Shown in pieces: positions 12,158 to 25,600 of a DNA stretch of 64,000 bases (within the stretch, counting starts at the first letter, position 1; each line of letters begins with the position of its first letter). Position numbers and translations under genes: made by a program. The notes beneath the pieces are model-generated. The model had not been told where the DNA came from and searched no databases. It saw only the letters and a program-made list of their open reading frames with translations. This DNA comes from Acarospora socialis. Taxonomy: Eukaryota > Ascomycota > Lecanoromycetes > Acarosporales > Acarosporaceae. The DNA lies in NCBI GenBank assembly GCA_025617375.2, contig JAMYGW020000003.1, forward strand, positions 2,976,001-3,040,000, written 5' to 3'.

Positions 12158-14030
12158 TTTAAGTTCTTAATTTTGAATATCTTCATAAGAACTTTCTTGA
12201 ATTAAAGAATATGTGTTAAATTTACTGAAATTACAATTATATCATTTACATAAAGAAGCAGCATGATTCTTTTGATGCTGTTAATAAGAAAACATAAATT
12301 AATATTACTTTAATGAAAGTTTAATTTGTACAGATTAATAATGCATCATTTATGTCAGTTTTATGTAATTTACTTTAGATCATAAAAACTACACAATATA
12401 CACAGTGCACAGTTAAATGCAACTTGAACTTCAGAAGAAACTGTTATATAGATGATTTTTTTAAGAAAGAATTCTGTAAAAATATTGTTGATATTTATTT
12501 GATGATATTCAAGATTCTCAAGAACAATAATGATAAAAAAGACTCAAAGAGTGTTGAACTTGATTATAAATGTAAAGATATTCTCATAATTAATGTTATA
12601 CATCTATAAAAAATCTTTTATCATAATTTTTATCTTGAATTTGTTCAGAAATTCATCAGTATTCAATTTAAATTTGAACATTTATTTGCTGATCACTATA
12701 TTTACATTCTTTAATGACACAATCTTTTTTTATGTTCTGTTGACTGTCAGAATTGTTAATTCTGCATAAATAGCAATTTTTTACATCTTTTCTCAGACTA
12801 AATCTCTCATTGCTTCAATATAAATGACAAATGTGAAAATGTCAGATCTAATGTTCTCAGTATTTTTCTCATTATTTACAATGAATATTATAAATATCAG
12901 TATAGTTCATGATATCTTAATTATAAGTTCATTAAAGTTTTCATCATTGTTGTTCTGTTTTCTCTTTGAAATCTTAACATACAAAAATGTTTTAACTTTC
13001 TCAGTTAAGATGTTCAGTACTTTGCTGATGAAAACTTCAATATGTAAAAACTGTTTAATCTCACTCTGTTTATTTGTCTGTAATCTATTTAAATTAATCA
13101 TAATTAATTTATTCATCATATGAATATCTGATGAGAATGTGTCAAGATTGTCTGTAGTCAATTTAAATTTTTCTTTGTTGTTTAAACTCATAAATCTGAG
13201 TCTGTGAGTTTGCTCAAAAACAGTAGACAAAGTTGTAAATATTATAAAATCTGTGATGACTACATTCTTTTATAATTATTCAATTAACTTCTGTTCAGAC
13301 AGAATGTTCAGTGTTTATTTTTGCAGTTTAAAATCAATATTATTTTTCTTTTCATTCTCAGTAAACTTTACAACATAATTCTTAATGATCTGCTTAAGAT
13401 CTGAGACTTAAAGTAGATACTGTTTTGTGATTTTATTTATATAGTTTATAAAAACTTTCACTCATTTTTAATTCATGAACTTGTTCTGTCTGCTCTTCAA
13501 CAACAATTTGAGATTAATATAAAAGTAGTATTTGCAATCTTAAACACAAATGTAATCAATGAATAACTGTACATCAGTAAAGATCTTCTTTAAAATTATT
13601 TATTTATCATTGATTAAAAGATCAGTTACTGTTCAATTGCAAAGATAAATATCTGTTTGTGCTGTTTTCACTTAAAACTTTATTGAAAATTCTGTCTTCT
13701 TAATTATAATATGCACTGAATTCTCAGTAATACAGATGACTCTTTCAGCAATATCATTTTAAATAAACATGTAGAGCACAGTGTACTGCAGTGTAATGTT
13801 AAAGAATTTATATCAGTTATTTAAAATTAATTTTAACTCTGTAATATTGTCACTTTATACAGTAAGTATTTTTGCATTAATTTGAAGCTTAATCTTTAAT
13901 CATTACTCTTACAATTTCTGTGAAGTGTTATTGCATCACTTCATCAATATTGTTTATATCTTTCAAAAATAGTTGTTCACAATCTTCAGAAAGTATGAAT
14001 GTTCAGTAAATAATAAAGATTGTTAAGAAG

Positions 14031-14230
14031 TGTGATGTTCTAGCTGCTTTCATAGTTTTAGTTGAGACTAATATCAAAAATTACTCATTACTCATATAGT
14101 CTGTGTGACAAAGCATGTGAATAGTTAATCTTTACAACTTACATCAATCACAGTCAAATTAATGATGTATGTTTCATTAGATAGACAGTTAGTCAGCAGT
14201 ATAGTATGAGTATTCTTTTATTTCTTAATA
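14031..14230 (+). repeat. 5' LTR of Copia D2
   Basis: 200 bp, direct repeat of 25391-25600; preceded by TSD AAGAT. Confidence 0.8.
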
Positions 14231-14296
14231 AATTATGAGCTCAGATTAACAAGAAGCTTCTTAAAGAAAGTGCATACTGTTTTAGTGTCTTGACAG

Positions 14297-14551
14297 CTTG
14301 ATATGAAAACTCAAAAATTAAGTAAAACAAGCATTACTGACCATCAATACAGAGCTTTAAGATTGAACAAAATGACACTTTCAGCAGCTTAATACAAAAT
14401 CAAAATAAACATTTTTAATCATCAATACAGAACTCAAAGATTGAGCAAAACAACATACTTAACACTTAATACAGAGCTTTAAGATTGAGCAAAACAAGAT
14501 TTACTGACAACTTGATACAGTACTCAACAGTTAAGTAAATAAGCACATACA
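14297..14551 (+). repeat. Degenerate tandem repeat of about 45 bp in the Copia D2 leader
   Basis: About six degenerate units built on TTGATACAGAGCTCAAAG and GATTGAGCAAAACAAG between the 5' LTR and gag. The matching leader of D1 (about 27.5-27.6 kb) shows only about two units, so the array length varies between family members. Confidence 0.65.
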
Positions 14552-15489
14552 CTTTTTCTTTTTCTTATTTACATTATTTTCTTTTGTACATCTTAATACT
14601 TTACTTTATTCATTTCTTATACTATGTGTCAATTATCATCAAAAGTTACATCATGAATTTCAAAAACTTTTTCACAAAACAATGATCTGTTTCAATTCTC
14701 AGTCATGAGAACTGCAATTAATGATTTATTTTCATAAAAAAATGACTGATAAATGAAGATCTATAATACATCATCAAGATCTCAGTAATCAACACTTCTG
14801 TTAATGACTTTTTCTTTTTATTCAATAATTTTAACATTGAAAATCAGAAGTCTAATGTAAAGACTCTGTACTGACTCATCATTTATATCAGTATAACTAA
14901 TTAAAAGTACATTACAGACAAAATCAATGTAAAAAATACTTAAGATGTCTTGAAGTTCAAATACAAGAAGAAGTTGCAGATCACTGAAAAATAATATCTA
15001 ATAAAATTTATTGAATATAGAATATTGATAAATATATTCATCAATGAAGCATAAACACATCTCAGCAAGCTGAACAGAAAGATTGCTGTAACTCAGTTTG
15101 ATATGACTGATTTATTTAAGTTTAAGCAACAATTTCAAACATTTCTTCAAGCATTATTTGAAAACTACACAGTGATTCATGACACAATCAACACTCAAAA
15201 CATTTTAAACATTGAGAGAAATCTGCAGAAGCTTCAAAAGAAAAAGACACAATTAAAGACTGTTGAGACTGTTTTGTGAACAAATTAATGCAAAAAGAAA
15301 GATCTGATACACTTATATCAGTATAATATAAAATATTATTATTGAAGATTGTTAAGCTTCAGCAATGATCATTCTTCTCAGTGTAAATCAGTTAAATGTC
15401 TTCTTTGTTGTAATTCTCATTGCATTTAAGACTGTGAATATCTTTTTACTGTTTACAAGAACATTAAGTTAAAAAAGTTATCTGTTTTA

Positions 15490-15840
15490 TGTAACATTCT
15501 GATCTAAGATTTCTTGAATATGTAGAGCTAAAAGTTTGTGCTTATTGATATAACAGCTGGTCTGAAATGGTTCTGAACTTTAACTCTTAGATAGTTACTT
15601 AAGTTGAACATGATTGTTTTCATAAGAAAAATGATTCTACTATATAGTGAGTCTGCTTGCTGATCTCATTGTTGAGTCTGTTGAGGTGACTTACTCATGC
15701 AACTTGTTGAGCTTGCTTGTCAAGCTCATCATTGAGCATGTTGAGATGTCACATGACTGCTGTTTAAACATTTCTTGTATATATGCTTCTCATGCATATG
15801 CATCAGTTCACTTTAAGTTCATTCTGACTTGATCATAACA
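15490..15840 (-). repeat. Left LTR of Gypsy B
   Basis: 351 bp, TGTAACATTC...GATCATAACA. Confidence 0.85.
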
Positions 15841-15918
15841 TCATTTTTCTCTTCTCAGATGCTAGTTTTCTAGAATCTATATAAGTGAGAATATCTACAT
15901 TGCACATTGTCAGCAACA

Positions 15919-16359
15919 ATGCTTTCTAAAAATTTCAATCATCTAAGAATTGCAAAGAAAATTCAGATTGATGGTGTGTCTGCTCTGTTTTCTTGTGACT
16001 ATTGTGCTTGTTGTGACATTGACTGTTTTGTAATGAAATCTTGATCAAAATGTGATAAGTGTACTTGCTGTGATCACTCATGTGTCAGTGTATTGTGAAA
16101 GTCTCTCAATAGAACTTGTCTTTTGCTTCAAAAGAAAATAAGTAAAGCAAACAGCAAATTGACAGTCAAGCATGCTGAGCTTACTGCACTTTTCTCAAAA
16201 GTCATACATCTTCAGAAAATACTGAACCAGATGAACTGTTGTGCTTCACAGAAGACTGACTGTCTTGCTGTCAAACTTAATAGTGATAATGATGAGACTG
16301 AGAATGAGAATTCTCAAACAATGTCATAACTTGTTGACTTGATGTCATCATTCTTTTAA
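15919..16359 (+). pseudogene. Antisense zinc-cluster-like ORF of Gypsy B (fossil)
   Basis: Same place, same strand and exactly the same 441-nt span as in copy A, with the same six-cysteine spacing, the QKKISKANSKLTVKHAELTA coiled-coil start and the acidic tail. A TATATAA box lies 35 bases before the ATG. The fossil is broken in a few places. Confidence 0.6.
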
Positions 16360-19300
16360 ATTAATATTGACTTCTCTTCTCAAAATGTTGAAGTGTTCTT
16401 GTGCAGTTCTTGAGATTCTCTTTAGATTTTCAGGTATTTTCTGAGATATCATAATCTTTTCATTTGATGAGATAGTGAGCTTCTTCACTAATCATTTTCT
16501 TCTTTAGAATGTTCTCAACTTCATATTCTTTATTGAGTTTAACAGATATTTCATTGATTTAAAGTGATATAAACTGATCACAGTGCTGTAGCATGAATGC
16601 ATGAAATATCAGATGTATTCTCATTTTCTTGAGTAAGTCTAGCTCATAGCTTAACTTCTTGATGTTTCATATGATCTTGAATGATTCAATGCTCTTGTTC
16701 TCTAGCTTCTTGCTTCTTTTCTTTGTCTGTATATTATCTGTTCTTAAATATACTCTTTTTTTCTTCTTAAATGATTTTGCTTCTGTCACTCATTTCATCT
16801 GCTGTCTGATTTGCTTTGTCAGATCTCAATGCAGTTTTTTCATTTGTGCAATGTTCAAAATTGCTTTCTGACTTTGTGATTCATGTTCTTTTGAATCTCA
16901 TCATATCTTCAAATTGTAGTCATAGTTCACATAGAAAGATGTTTCTCTTGTGATTTTGTTTCTTATGTTGTTGTATGCAAACTGTATCATTAACAACAGT
17001 CATATTCAGTCATTCTGATTCTTGTTGATGTAGTGTTTTAAGTATGTTTTTACTGTCTGATTCATTCATTTGCTTTGTCTGTCTGTCTGTGAATAATATG
17101 TTATTGACATTTTATGCTTTATTCTGAGTTCTGCTGTAAGTGTTTTTTAAAACTTGCTTGTAAACAGCTTGTCTTTGTCAGTGATAAACTCTCTTAATAG
17201 TCTGTGATTGCTAATCAATTCTCTCAATATTGTATATGTCAATACTGATGCTGTTGTGGTTTCTTGAAACAGAATGAACATTGTGTACTTGATTAATCTG
17301 TTCACTATGATCAATATACTGTCAAATTTCACTTTTCATGCTGAGTCTTTTAATGATGATAACTTCATAATGAAGTTCATGATAACTGACTTTCATGATG
17401 CATCTGATGTGTCTAGTTGTGTTACTTTGTTGTATTGTTTGTCTTGATTGATCTTGTTCTTTTGACATGAGTCACACACAGTGATCATTTTGATAATTCA
17501 ATTTCTAAAGTTGCTAATGTTGCATCTTCTTCACACTAGATCTTTCATGTGTTTAACTTTCAGATGTTCTTCAGTTCTGCTGTAGTGATATATTTTAATG
17601 AGTTCTTTGTTCATCAAGAGAGCTTGCTCTATCTTGTATGTTGCTGCTAAGTTCTTTGTGAGAATTTTGTTGTTGTCTTTGCTCAGAATTTCAATGTGTA
17701 TCATTTGTATGCTCTCATGATCAGATTGTCTGCTCAGAACATCTGCTTCATCATTTTCATTATTCTTCTTGTAATGAATCTGAAATTCATAATTCACTAA
17801 CTGCTCTGCTCAATGAATTCATTGTTGATTGAGTTGTTTTGTCATTATGAAGTTTCTCAGATTTCTGTGATTCATGTAGATCTGAATTGACTTGCTTGTT
17901 TCTGCAAGATAAGATCTTCAGTCTTGTAGTGCTTTCACTATTGCAAGAAGTTTCTTGTCATGAATCTCATATCTTTTCTTGAGTTCTGATAACTTTCTAA
18001 ATTGATATGCTATGAGTCTCTGTTGTTTCTCTTTGATCTAATATAAGTATGTGTTTACTGTGAAATCTGAAGTGTCAGTTTTCAGTGTTTTCTTGCATGC
18101 TGAATTGAGTATTCTCAGATGCACTGTTTCACTAAAACTTTTCTTTAATACATGAAACACATCTTTCTGCTTCTTATTTCAATGTTATTCTTTGCTTTTG
18201 TGTGTCAAACACATTAGTGATTTTGCAATTCTTGCATAGTTCAGTATGAACTTTCAATAATAGTTCATTAACTCTAGAAAGACCTGTACTTTCTTGATTC
18301 ATTTTGATGTTGATCAGTTTCTGACTGCTTTTATCTTCTTTGAATTCTTCTTGATTTGTTCAGATCAAATCACATAGTCTAAAAACTCAACTTTCTTGAT
18401 CTTGAACCTGCTTTTTGACTTTTTCATGTACAAAGCTCTCTCATTGAGTCTTGTCAATATCTTTTGCATGTGTTTACAGTGCTCTTCAAGATCTTTCAAA
18501 TATATCAGAATGTCATCAAGATACATGATCACAAAATCATCAAGATATTCTCTTAATATGTCATTGATCAATCTCTGAAAGATGACTGGTGCATTTTTTA
18601 ACTTAAATGACATGACAGTGTACTCATAGTGTTCATATTGTGTTTGAAATGCTGTTTTTCATTTTTTGTCTTCTTTCATTCTGACTCAGTAATAGACATC
18701 TCTAAGATCTAAGCTTGTAAATCACTTAGCTTTTTTCAATTGATTCTGCAACTCTTCTATCAATGATAGAAAATAACTGTTTTGATGAGTTATCTCATTG
18801 AGTTGTCTGTAGTCAACACATAGTTATTTCTTGTCATTCTTCTTTAATACAAACAGAATTAAATATTCTATCAGTGACTTCAATAGTCTGATGAATTCTC
18901 TTCTTAAATTCTTGTCAAGATAAGTTCTAACTTTCTTGAGTTGGTTCTCACTCATTGAGTATAATGACATTCACTTAGATTGCTTTTCATTCAATAGCAA
19001 TATTTCATGATCTCATGACTTATATTCTAATAAGCTCATCTCTGATTGTTCAGAGATCTCATATGTATCTTTGATTGCATATATCTTTTTTGTAACTCAA
19101 TCAATCTTCAGATTCTTCTCTCACAACTAGAACATCTTTAGCACTGTGTTGTATTTGATTGATCTCATAACATCAAATGTTATCTCTTGTGAGTTTTCAA
19201 GAATTGAGACTTTCACACAGGTTTTCTCAGTAATTCTTTCAATGATTTCATTTGTCATTTGTATGTTGAATGAACAGCACATTCACTGTGTCACTAATTC

Positions 19301-21328
19301 TAACATATTGACTATTCATTGACTCATAATGTTGCTGTCTGCTTCAAAATTCACTAATGTATTAATCTGATGTTTGTTGATCATAATCTTGATTCATATT
19401 CAATGATCATTATCTTGTTTTTGAGACACTGCTAGCTTCTTGTTCTCTAGTTTTGTTGAGAAAGCTTTTTGTTTTTTGACTCACTTGATCATTCAGTTCA
19501 TCTTCAAAGTTCTTGAAATCATCTGAGTTTTCTTTTGATCATGAAATTTGCATACTTTAGACTGTACTGTTCAATGTGTCTCTCTGAATGTAGTTGAAGT
19601 TCATATTGATTATACTTCATTTGCAATTGACTCTCAAAGACTCTTACTCTTTGCAGAAATTCAGATGATATATACTCTTCACTGAAAATTCATCTTTCTT
19701 CATTCTGTGTGATATATTCTTCAAGTAAGTGTATCTCTATCTTGTGACTTTTCATCTTTCACACAAGAAATCTTGATATCAGTTCTTGTATAATTGTTCA
19801 GATATCTTTCATTAATCTGTTGAATCTTTCACATATTTTTGCTTTCTGTTTTCAAGTCTCTTGCTTGTTCTTCTGCACTATCTTGTAATTTGATGCTATT
19901 TTTTTCTGAGCACTCAGATCTTCTTTGATCTTTGTTTGATATTCTTTTGAGAGCTCTGTCTCAACATTGTTCAAACTTTCTTTCACAAGTTTATTGCTGT
20001 TAAAAAATATTCATGATTCATCAATCTGAAATTCATGATCATCAGTTTCTTTGATGTCATCTTTGAGAATGCTATCTTCTTTCTCAGCATCAAGAACTCT
20101 CTTCTTGATAAGAGTAGCTAATTCTTTCTTGTAGATCAATTAACTCATCACATCATATCTGTTCTTCATGTCTTTGCATAGTTTCTGAGAATATTATCTG
20201 ACTCTGTTTTTTGCACTCATATGTGCTCAGCACATATCATCATAACAGACTGTTCAACTCAGAACATCATGCACTACACTTGATTTCTTTGTTTTTGTTT
20301 TGACTGTTACTGCTGCAACATTTCTTCTTTTCATTTGAGATCTGTTGCACTCTTGAGCAAGGTGTTCAGGTTTTTTACAGTTGTAATATATTCACATTCT
20401 GTTTTGCAGTGTTATCTGAGACTTATTGAATTGCTCTGTCTGACATTCAGACTCTGCTTATTTAGTTTTTTATGACTTCTGATGATGCTTTTTGATTATA
20501 TTGAGATTTATAGAGTCTGTTCTTTTAGATCTTATTGATGAAACATATTGCTTTGTTCATGATTGAGAGCTTTCTTCTTGATCTTTTATCATAGATGACA
20601 TTTGATACTTTTTGTGTTTTATCTGTTGTTTTCATTGACAACTGTCAATATTGATGCTCAGATTGATCATTCTCTGAAGATTGTCTGATTGTTCTGCTCA
20701 GACTATCTTGTCTTTGATGAATTTTCTCAACTCACAATAGTACTGATAAATGAGTGCTTCATTGTTTTATCTGATAAGTGCTGCTAACTGCTGAAACTCT
20801 GTGATGTATACTGCTGCTGATTCACTCTGTCACAAGATATGAACTTGTCTCTCTGTTGCTCTTTCTTTGTTGATCACTCTGAAGACTTTCTTAAGTTTTT
20901 TCTTGAACTTGCTGAAGTCATTGAATATGAACTTCATGTCAGCATTGCATTCATCATAATTCTTCTCTAGAAACTCATGTAGCTTGAGGTTAACTCAGTC
21001 AAAGACTGCATTCACTAGATAGATTGTTGTGAACAATGTCTTTTCTTGATTGATGTGAAACTTTAATTAATTGAATTCAATATACAGATCAAGCTTAGTC
21101 ACAAAGACTCACAGCTTTTCTCATTCTTCATTAAAGATGTTGAGTACCTAAATCTTTGATGCATTCACAGATAATTGTATCACTTAAGCTGACATCACTG
21201 ATTGTGTCATCATTCTTTCTGAAGTAGATGATAGAGATAAGTTCACTTGAGCTTGTCTCAAGAACAAAATTGAGACATTCTTTGATGTGTCAGACATCAT
21301 ACTTGTTATATTGTAAGAATATTCAAAG

Positions 21329-21679
21329 TGTAATGTTCTGACCTGAGATTTCTTGAGTATGTAGAGCTAAGAGTTTGTGCTTATTGATATAACAGCTGAT
21401 CTGAAACAGTTCTGAACTTTAACTCTTAGATAGTTACTTAAGTTGAACATGATTGTTTTCATAAGAAAAATGATTCTACTATATAGTGAGTTCACTTGCT
21501 GATCTCATCATCAAGTTCATTGAGATGACTCACTCATGCAATCTGTCAAGCTTGCTCATCAAGCTCATCATTGAGCATGTCAAGATGTCATGTGACTGCT
21601 GTCTAAACATCTCTTGTATATATGTTTCTCATGCATATGCATCAGTTTGTTTTAAGCTTGTTCTGACTTGATCATAACA
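21329..21679 (-). repeat. Right LTR of Gypsy B
   Basis: 351 bp, same ends as the left LTR, followed by TSD TTTTA. Confidence 0.85.
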
Positions 21680-24600
21680 TTTTAACTGTGATTAAGTTAG
21701 TCAAAAAGTCAGACAAATTGTCTACAGATAACTTACATCATAAAAACAAAATAAGATTCAAGTACAGAGACAGAAAGCATAAAGTTTTTGATGCTGAGAC
21801 TGAAAAAAATAATAACTCATTCTTATCTGAGTCTGATGCAGAGAAAAACAATGAGATTGTCACTCTGTTTAAGAAAGTTATCATAGTTCTTTAATATGTA
21901 TATGGTGCTGAAGAATTAAAGTTGAAAGAAAATACTTATACTCTCACTACTATGAAGTAGTTGTGATACAGAACAAACTCAGAAATTTTGTAAGTTTGAA
22001 TTCAACACTTTATATGTCTGAACTAAAAGTTAATCTTTTATTAAAAAAGCAAATGTGTAAAATGAAATTGCAGAAAAGCTTTGATCAGCACAGTCTCTAT
22101 ATGTGAGATAAATATGATAATGTTATGATAAAAGTGTCTGAGTAAGACAGTGTCTATATAGTTAAACACATTGTGAAAAAACTAAATGAGTTTGTTTTGT
22201 TATTTGTCATATATATGTTATTCAATTCAAAAATGACTCTTTCAGTCACAATACTGAATGTGAACTTTTAGATGCAGACTGACTTGTTAAACTCTGTTGA
22301 CACTTCATTCTCTGTTGACACTTTATTTTTAAGTGAAAAGATTAAGATCTACAAGCTGTAACATTGATGATTTGTTTATCTTGACTCTGCAAAACTTCAC
22401 AATCTTTACAAAATTATGATTTTTAAGAAGTCAGTCTTCATTGCTGAAAACAAGAAAAATGTATGTGAAGTTTATGTCATTATCAAGTTTGTCAATCAGC
22501 AAAAACACACTGTGAGTAAACAGAAGATCAACATTCTTGCTTTAATTTTTATTAATATATGTAGTTTCTTATCTCTATCATTTATTGAACATCAGTACTT
22601 TCTGAAGATTGTAAACAATTATTTTTGAAAGATATAAATAATATTGCTGAAGTGATGCAATAATGTTTCACAGAAACTGCAAAAGTAATGATTAAAAATT
22701 GAACTTTAAATTGATGTAAAAATACTTACTGTATAAAGTGACAATGTTACAGAGTTAAGATTAATTCTAAATGACTGATGCAGATTTTTTAATATTACAT
22801 TGTAATATACTGTGTTTTACATGTTTATTCAAAATGATGTTGTTGAAAAAGTTATTTGTATTACTGAGAATTCAGTGCACATCATGATTAAGAAAACAGA
22901 ACTTTCAATAAAGTTTTAAGTGAAGATAGTACAAACAGATATTTATCTTCATAATTAAACAGCAACTGATTTTTTAATCAATGATAAGTAAATAATTCTG
23001 AAAAAGATCTTCACTGATGTGTAACTGTTCATTGATTATATTTGTGTTTAAAATTGCAAATATTACTTCTATATTGATCTTAAATTGTTGCTGAAGAACA
23101 AACAGAATAAGTTTATGAACTGAGAATAAGTGAAAGTTTTTATGAATTATATAAATAAAATCACAAAACAGTATTTACTTTAAATCTCAGATCTCAAGCA
23201 GATCATTAAGAGTTATGCTGTGAAGTTTATTGAGAATGAGAAGAAAGACAGTGTTGATCTTAAACTGCAAAGACAAACACTGAACATTCTGTCTGAACAA
23301 AAATCAGTTAAATAATTATGATAAAATGCAGTCATCACAGATTCTGCAGCATTTACAACTCTGTTTACTGTCTTTAAGCAAATTTACAGATTCAGATTCA
23401 TGAGTTTAAATGATAAAGAAGAATTTAAGTTAATTGCAGACAATCTTGACACATTTTCATCAGACATTCATATAATGAATAAATTAATTATAGTCAACTT
23501 AAACAGATCACAGACAAATGAACAGAGTAAGATTAAGTAATTTTTACATATTGAAGTTTCTGTCAGCAAAGCACTGAATATTTTAACTGAAAATGTCAAA
23601 ACATTCTTGTGTGTTGAGATTCTGAAGAGAAAATGAGATGATGATGATGAAGACTTTAATGAACTTATGATTAAGATATCATGAATTATGCTGATATTTA
23701 CAGTATTCATTGCAGATAATAAGAAAAATACTGAAAACATTAAATCTAATATTTTTCACATCTGTTATCTATGCTGAAGCAGTGAGAGACTCAGTCTGAA
23801 AAAAGATGTAAAAAAATGTTATTCATGCAGAGTTGACAGTTTTGACAGTCAATGAAATATAAAAAGAGATCATGTCATCAAAGAACACAAATATAGTGAT
23901 CAGCAAGTGAGTGTTCAAACTTAAATTGAATACTGATGAATTTCTGAACAAAATTAAGATAAAAGTTGTGATGAGAGATTTTTTACAAATATATAGCATT
24001 GATTATAAAAACATCTTTGCATTTACAGTTAAGTTCAACACTCTTTGAGTTTTTCTTGTCATTGTTGCTCTTGAGAATCTTAAATGTCATTAAGTAAATA
24101 TTAACAACATCTTCACAAAATTCTTTTTTAAAAAAATCATCTACATAACAGCTTCTTCTGAAGTTTAAGTTGCATTTAACTGTATACTGTATATATTGTG
24201 TAGTTTTTATGATTTGAAGTAAGCTGTATAAAATTGACATAAATAATGTATCACTGATCTGTGCAAACTAAACTTTCATTAAAATAATATTAATTCATGT
24301 CTTCTCATTAACAGCATCAAAAGAATTATGTTACTTTTTTATGTAAACAATATAATTGTAGTCTCAACAAATTTGATATATGTTCTCTGATTCAAGAAAG
24401 CTTTTATGAAAATGTTTAAAGTTAAAAATTTAAAGAAAACACAGAAAATTTTTGACATACAAGTCACATACAATTACAAGAAAAGAACTCTACATCTAAA
24501 TCAGACTCATTATGTGAACAAGATGTTGAGAAATCTTTACATATAATTCAATAAGTATAAGATCACAACAATCTCACTCAATAAATATGATGTTTTTTAT

Positions 24601-25390
24601 TTCATCAGTTCAGCTGATTAAAAAATAAATTAAAGATAGTATCAACATGCAATTGAAAGTCTGATGTATACAGTGATTCATATTTAACTGAATATCATCT
24701 TTATTTTAAATCAACTAAGTCAGTATTTTAGTGATTTCACAGAGCATTATGAATATGTGTTTAAGAAACTGCTGTAATATGTAAAATTAATTATTAATTT
24801 TGACATTGTGTACAGACTCAGTGAAAGTCAAGTTATACTTGAATACTCTGACTTTAACTATGTATCAGACAAACAAGATTGAAAATTAATTCTGAGACAT
24901 GTGTACATGCTTAAAGATAAATTAGTGTTATGAATAAATTAAAAGTAAAAATCTGTTATCATCTCAATCACAGAGACTGAATACATAATTATGTTAATAT
25001 GTGTAAAGACTGAGATCTGACTTACACAGATGCTGCAAGATATAAATATAAGTAAATATCTTGAAGACAATTCATACTGTGTAAACATCAAAAAAAATAA
25101 AGCTCATTAAGCAATCTTATCTCTTCAGCTCAAGAGAAACAATTAGATTGTTTTGATTTTGATTAAGAATGCACATGTACATGAATAATTAAAACACATT
25201 AATATTGTTTATCATCATATCTGTAATCTGCACAAGCAAAATCAGATTGATGTGAACTTTGTGTTCAGTTAAGATATAATGACTGATGAATTAATTAAGT
25301 TCTTATCTAAATGAATCTTTAAGCACTTTGTTGAACAACTGAAACTTACTGTTAATGAGAGTTAATAAATGCAGTGTCATCAAGTGAAAA

Positions 25391-25600
25391 TGTTAAGAAG
25401 TGTGATGTTTTAACTGCTTTCATAGTTTTAGTTGACATTAATGTCAAAAGTTACTCATTACTCATATAGTCTGTGTAACAGAGTATGTGAATAGTCAATC
25501 TTTACAACTCATGTTGATCACAGTCAAGTTAATAGTGTATGTTTTACTAAATAGACAGTTAGTCAGCAGTATAGCATGAGTATTCTTTTATCTCTCAATA
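25391..25600 (+). repeat. 3' LTR of Copia D2
   Basis: 210 bp, direct repeat of 14031-14230; followed by TSD AAGAT and then by the resumed D1 interior. Confidence 0.8.

Larger units (their letters stand above)
15490..21679 (-). mobile_element. Ty3/Gypsy LTR retrotransposon copy B, broken
   Basis: A 6.2-kb element with TSD TTTTA at 15485-15489 and 21680-21684, inserted in Copia D2. LTRs 15490-15840 and 21329-21679, both 351 bp. It is collinear with copy A: reverse transcriptase near 18.9-18.3 kb (DDFVIMYLDDILIYLKDLEE, with an intact-looking YLDD box), RNase H/linker near 17.8-17.5 kb, integrase near 17.33-17.15 kb (ILIIVNRLIKYTMFILF, ITDKDKL), gag-like near 21.2-20.0 kb, and an antisense ORF at 15.9-16.4 kb. 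It has many breaks. It is among the latest insertions in this nest, at the fourth level. Confidence 0.9.
14031..25600 (+). mobile_element. Ty1/Copia LTR retrotransposon D2, broken, inserted head-to-head in D1
   Basis: Plus-strand element of about 5.4 kb without Gypsy B. TSD AAGAT at 14026-14030 and 25601-25605. LTRs 14031-14230 and 25391-25600 (TGTTAAGAAG...CAATA ends). After a repeat-rich leader comes a gag-like region (about 14.65-15.49 kb, with a CCHC-knuckle-like segment near 15.38-15.44 kb). This is cut by Gypsy B and continues with pol from 21,685. A Ty1-type reverse transcriptase is recognisable near 23.9-24.5 kb (e.g. VFKLKLNTDEFLNKIKIK). It is broken in many places. The match in length and content with D1 (about 5.3 kb) supports one family. 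Confidence 0.85.

Noticed and set aside
12424-12609. Open stretch in the AT-rich block that looks conserved with 24240-23983
   Set aside because: It is the antisense shadow of the Copia reverse-transcriptase region present in both D1 and D2; conservation comes from the element, not from a separate gene.
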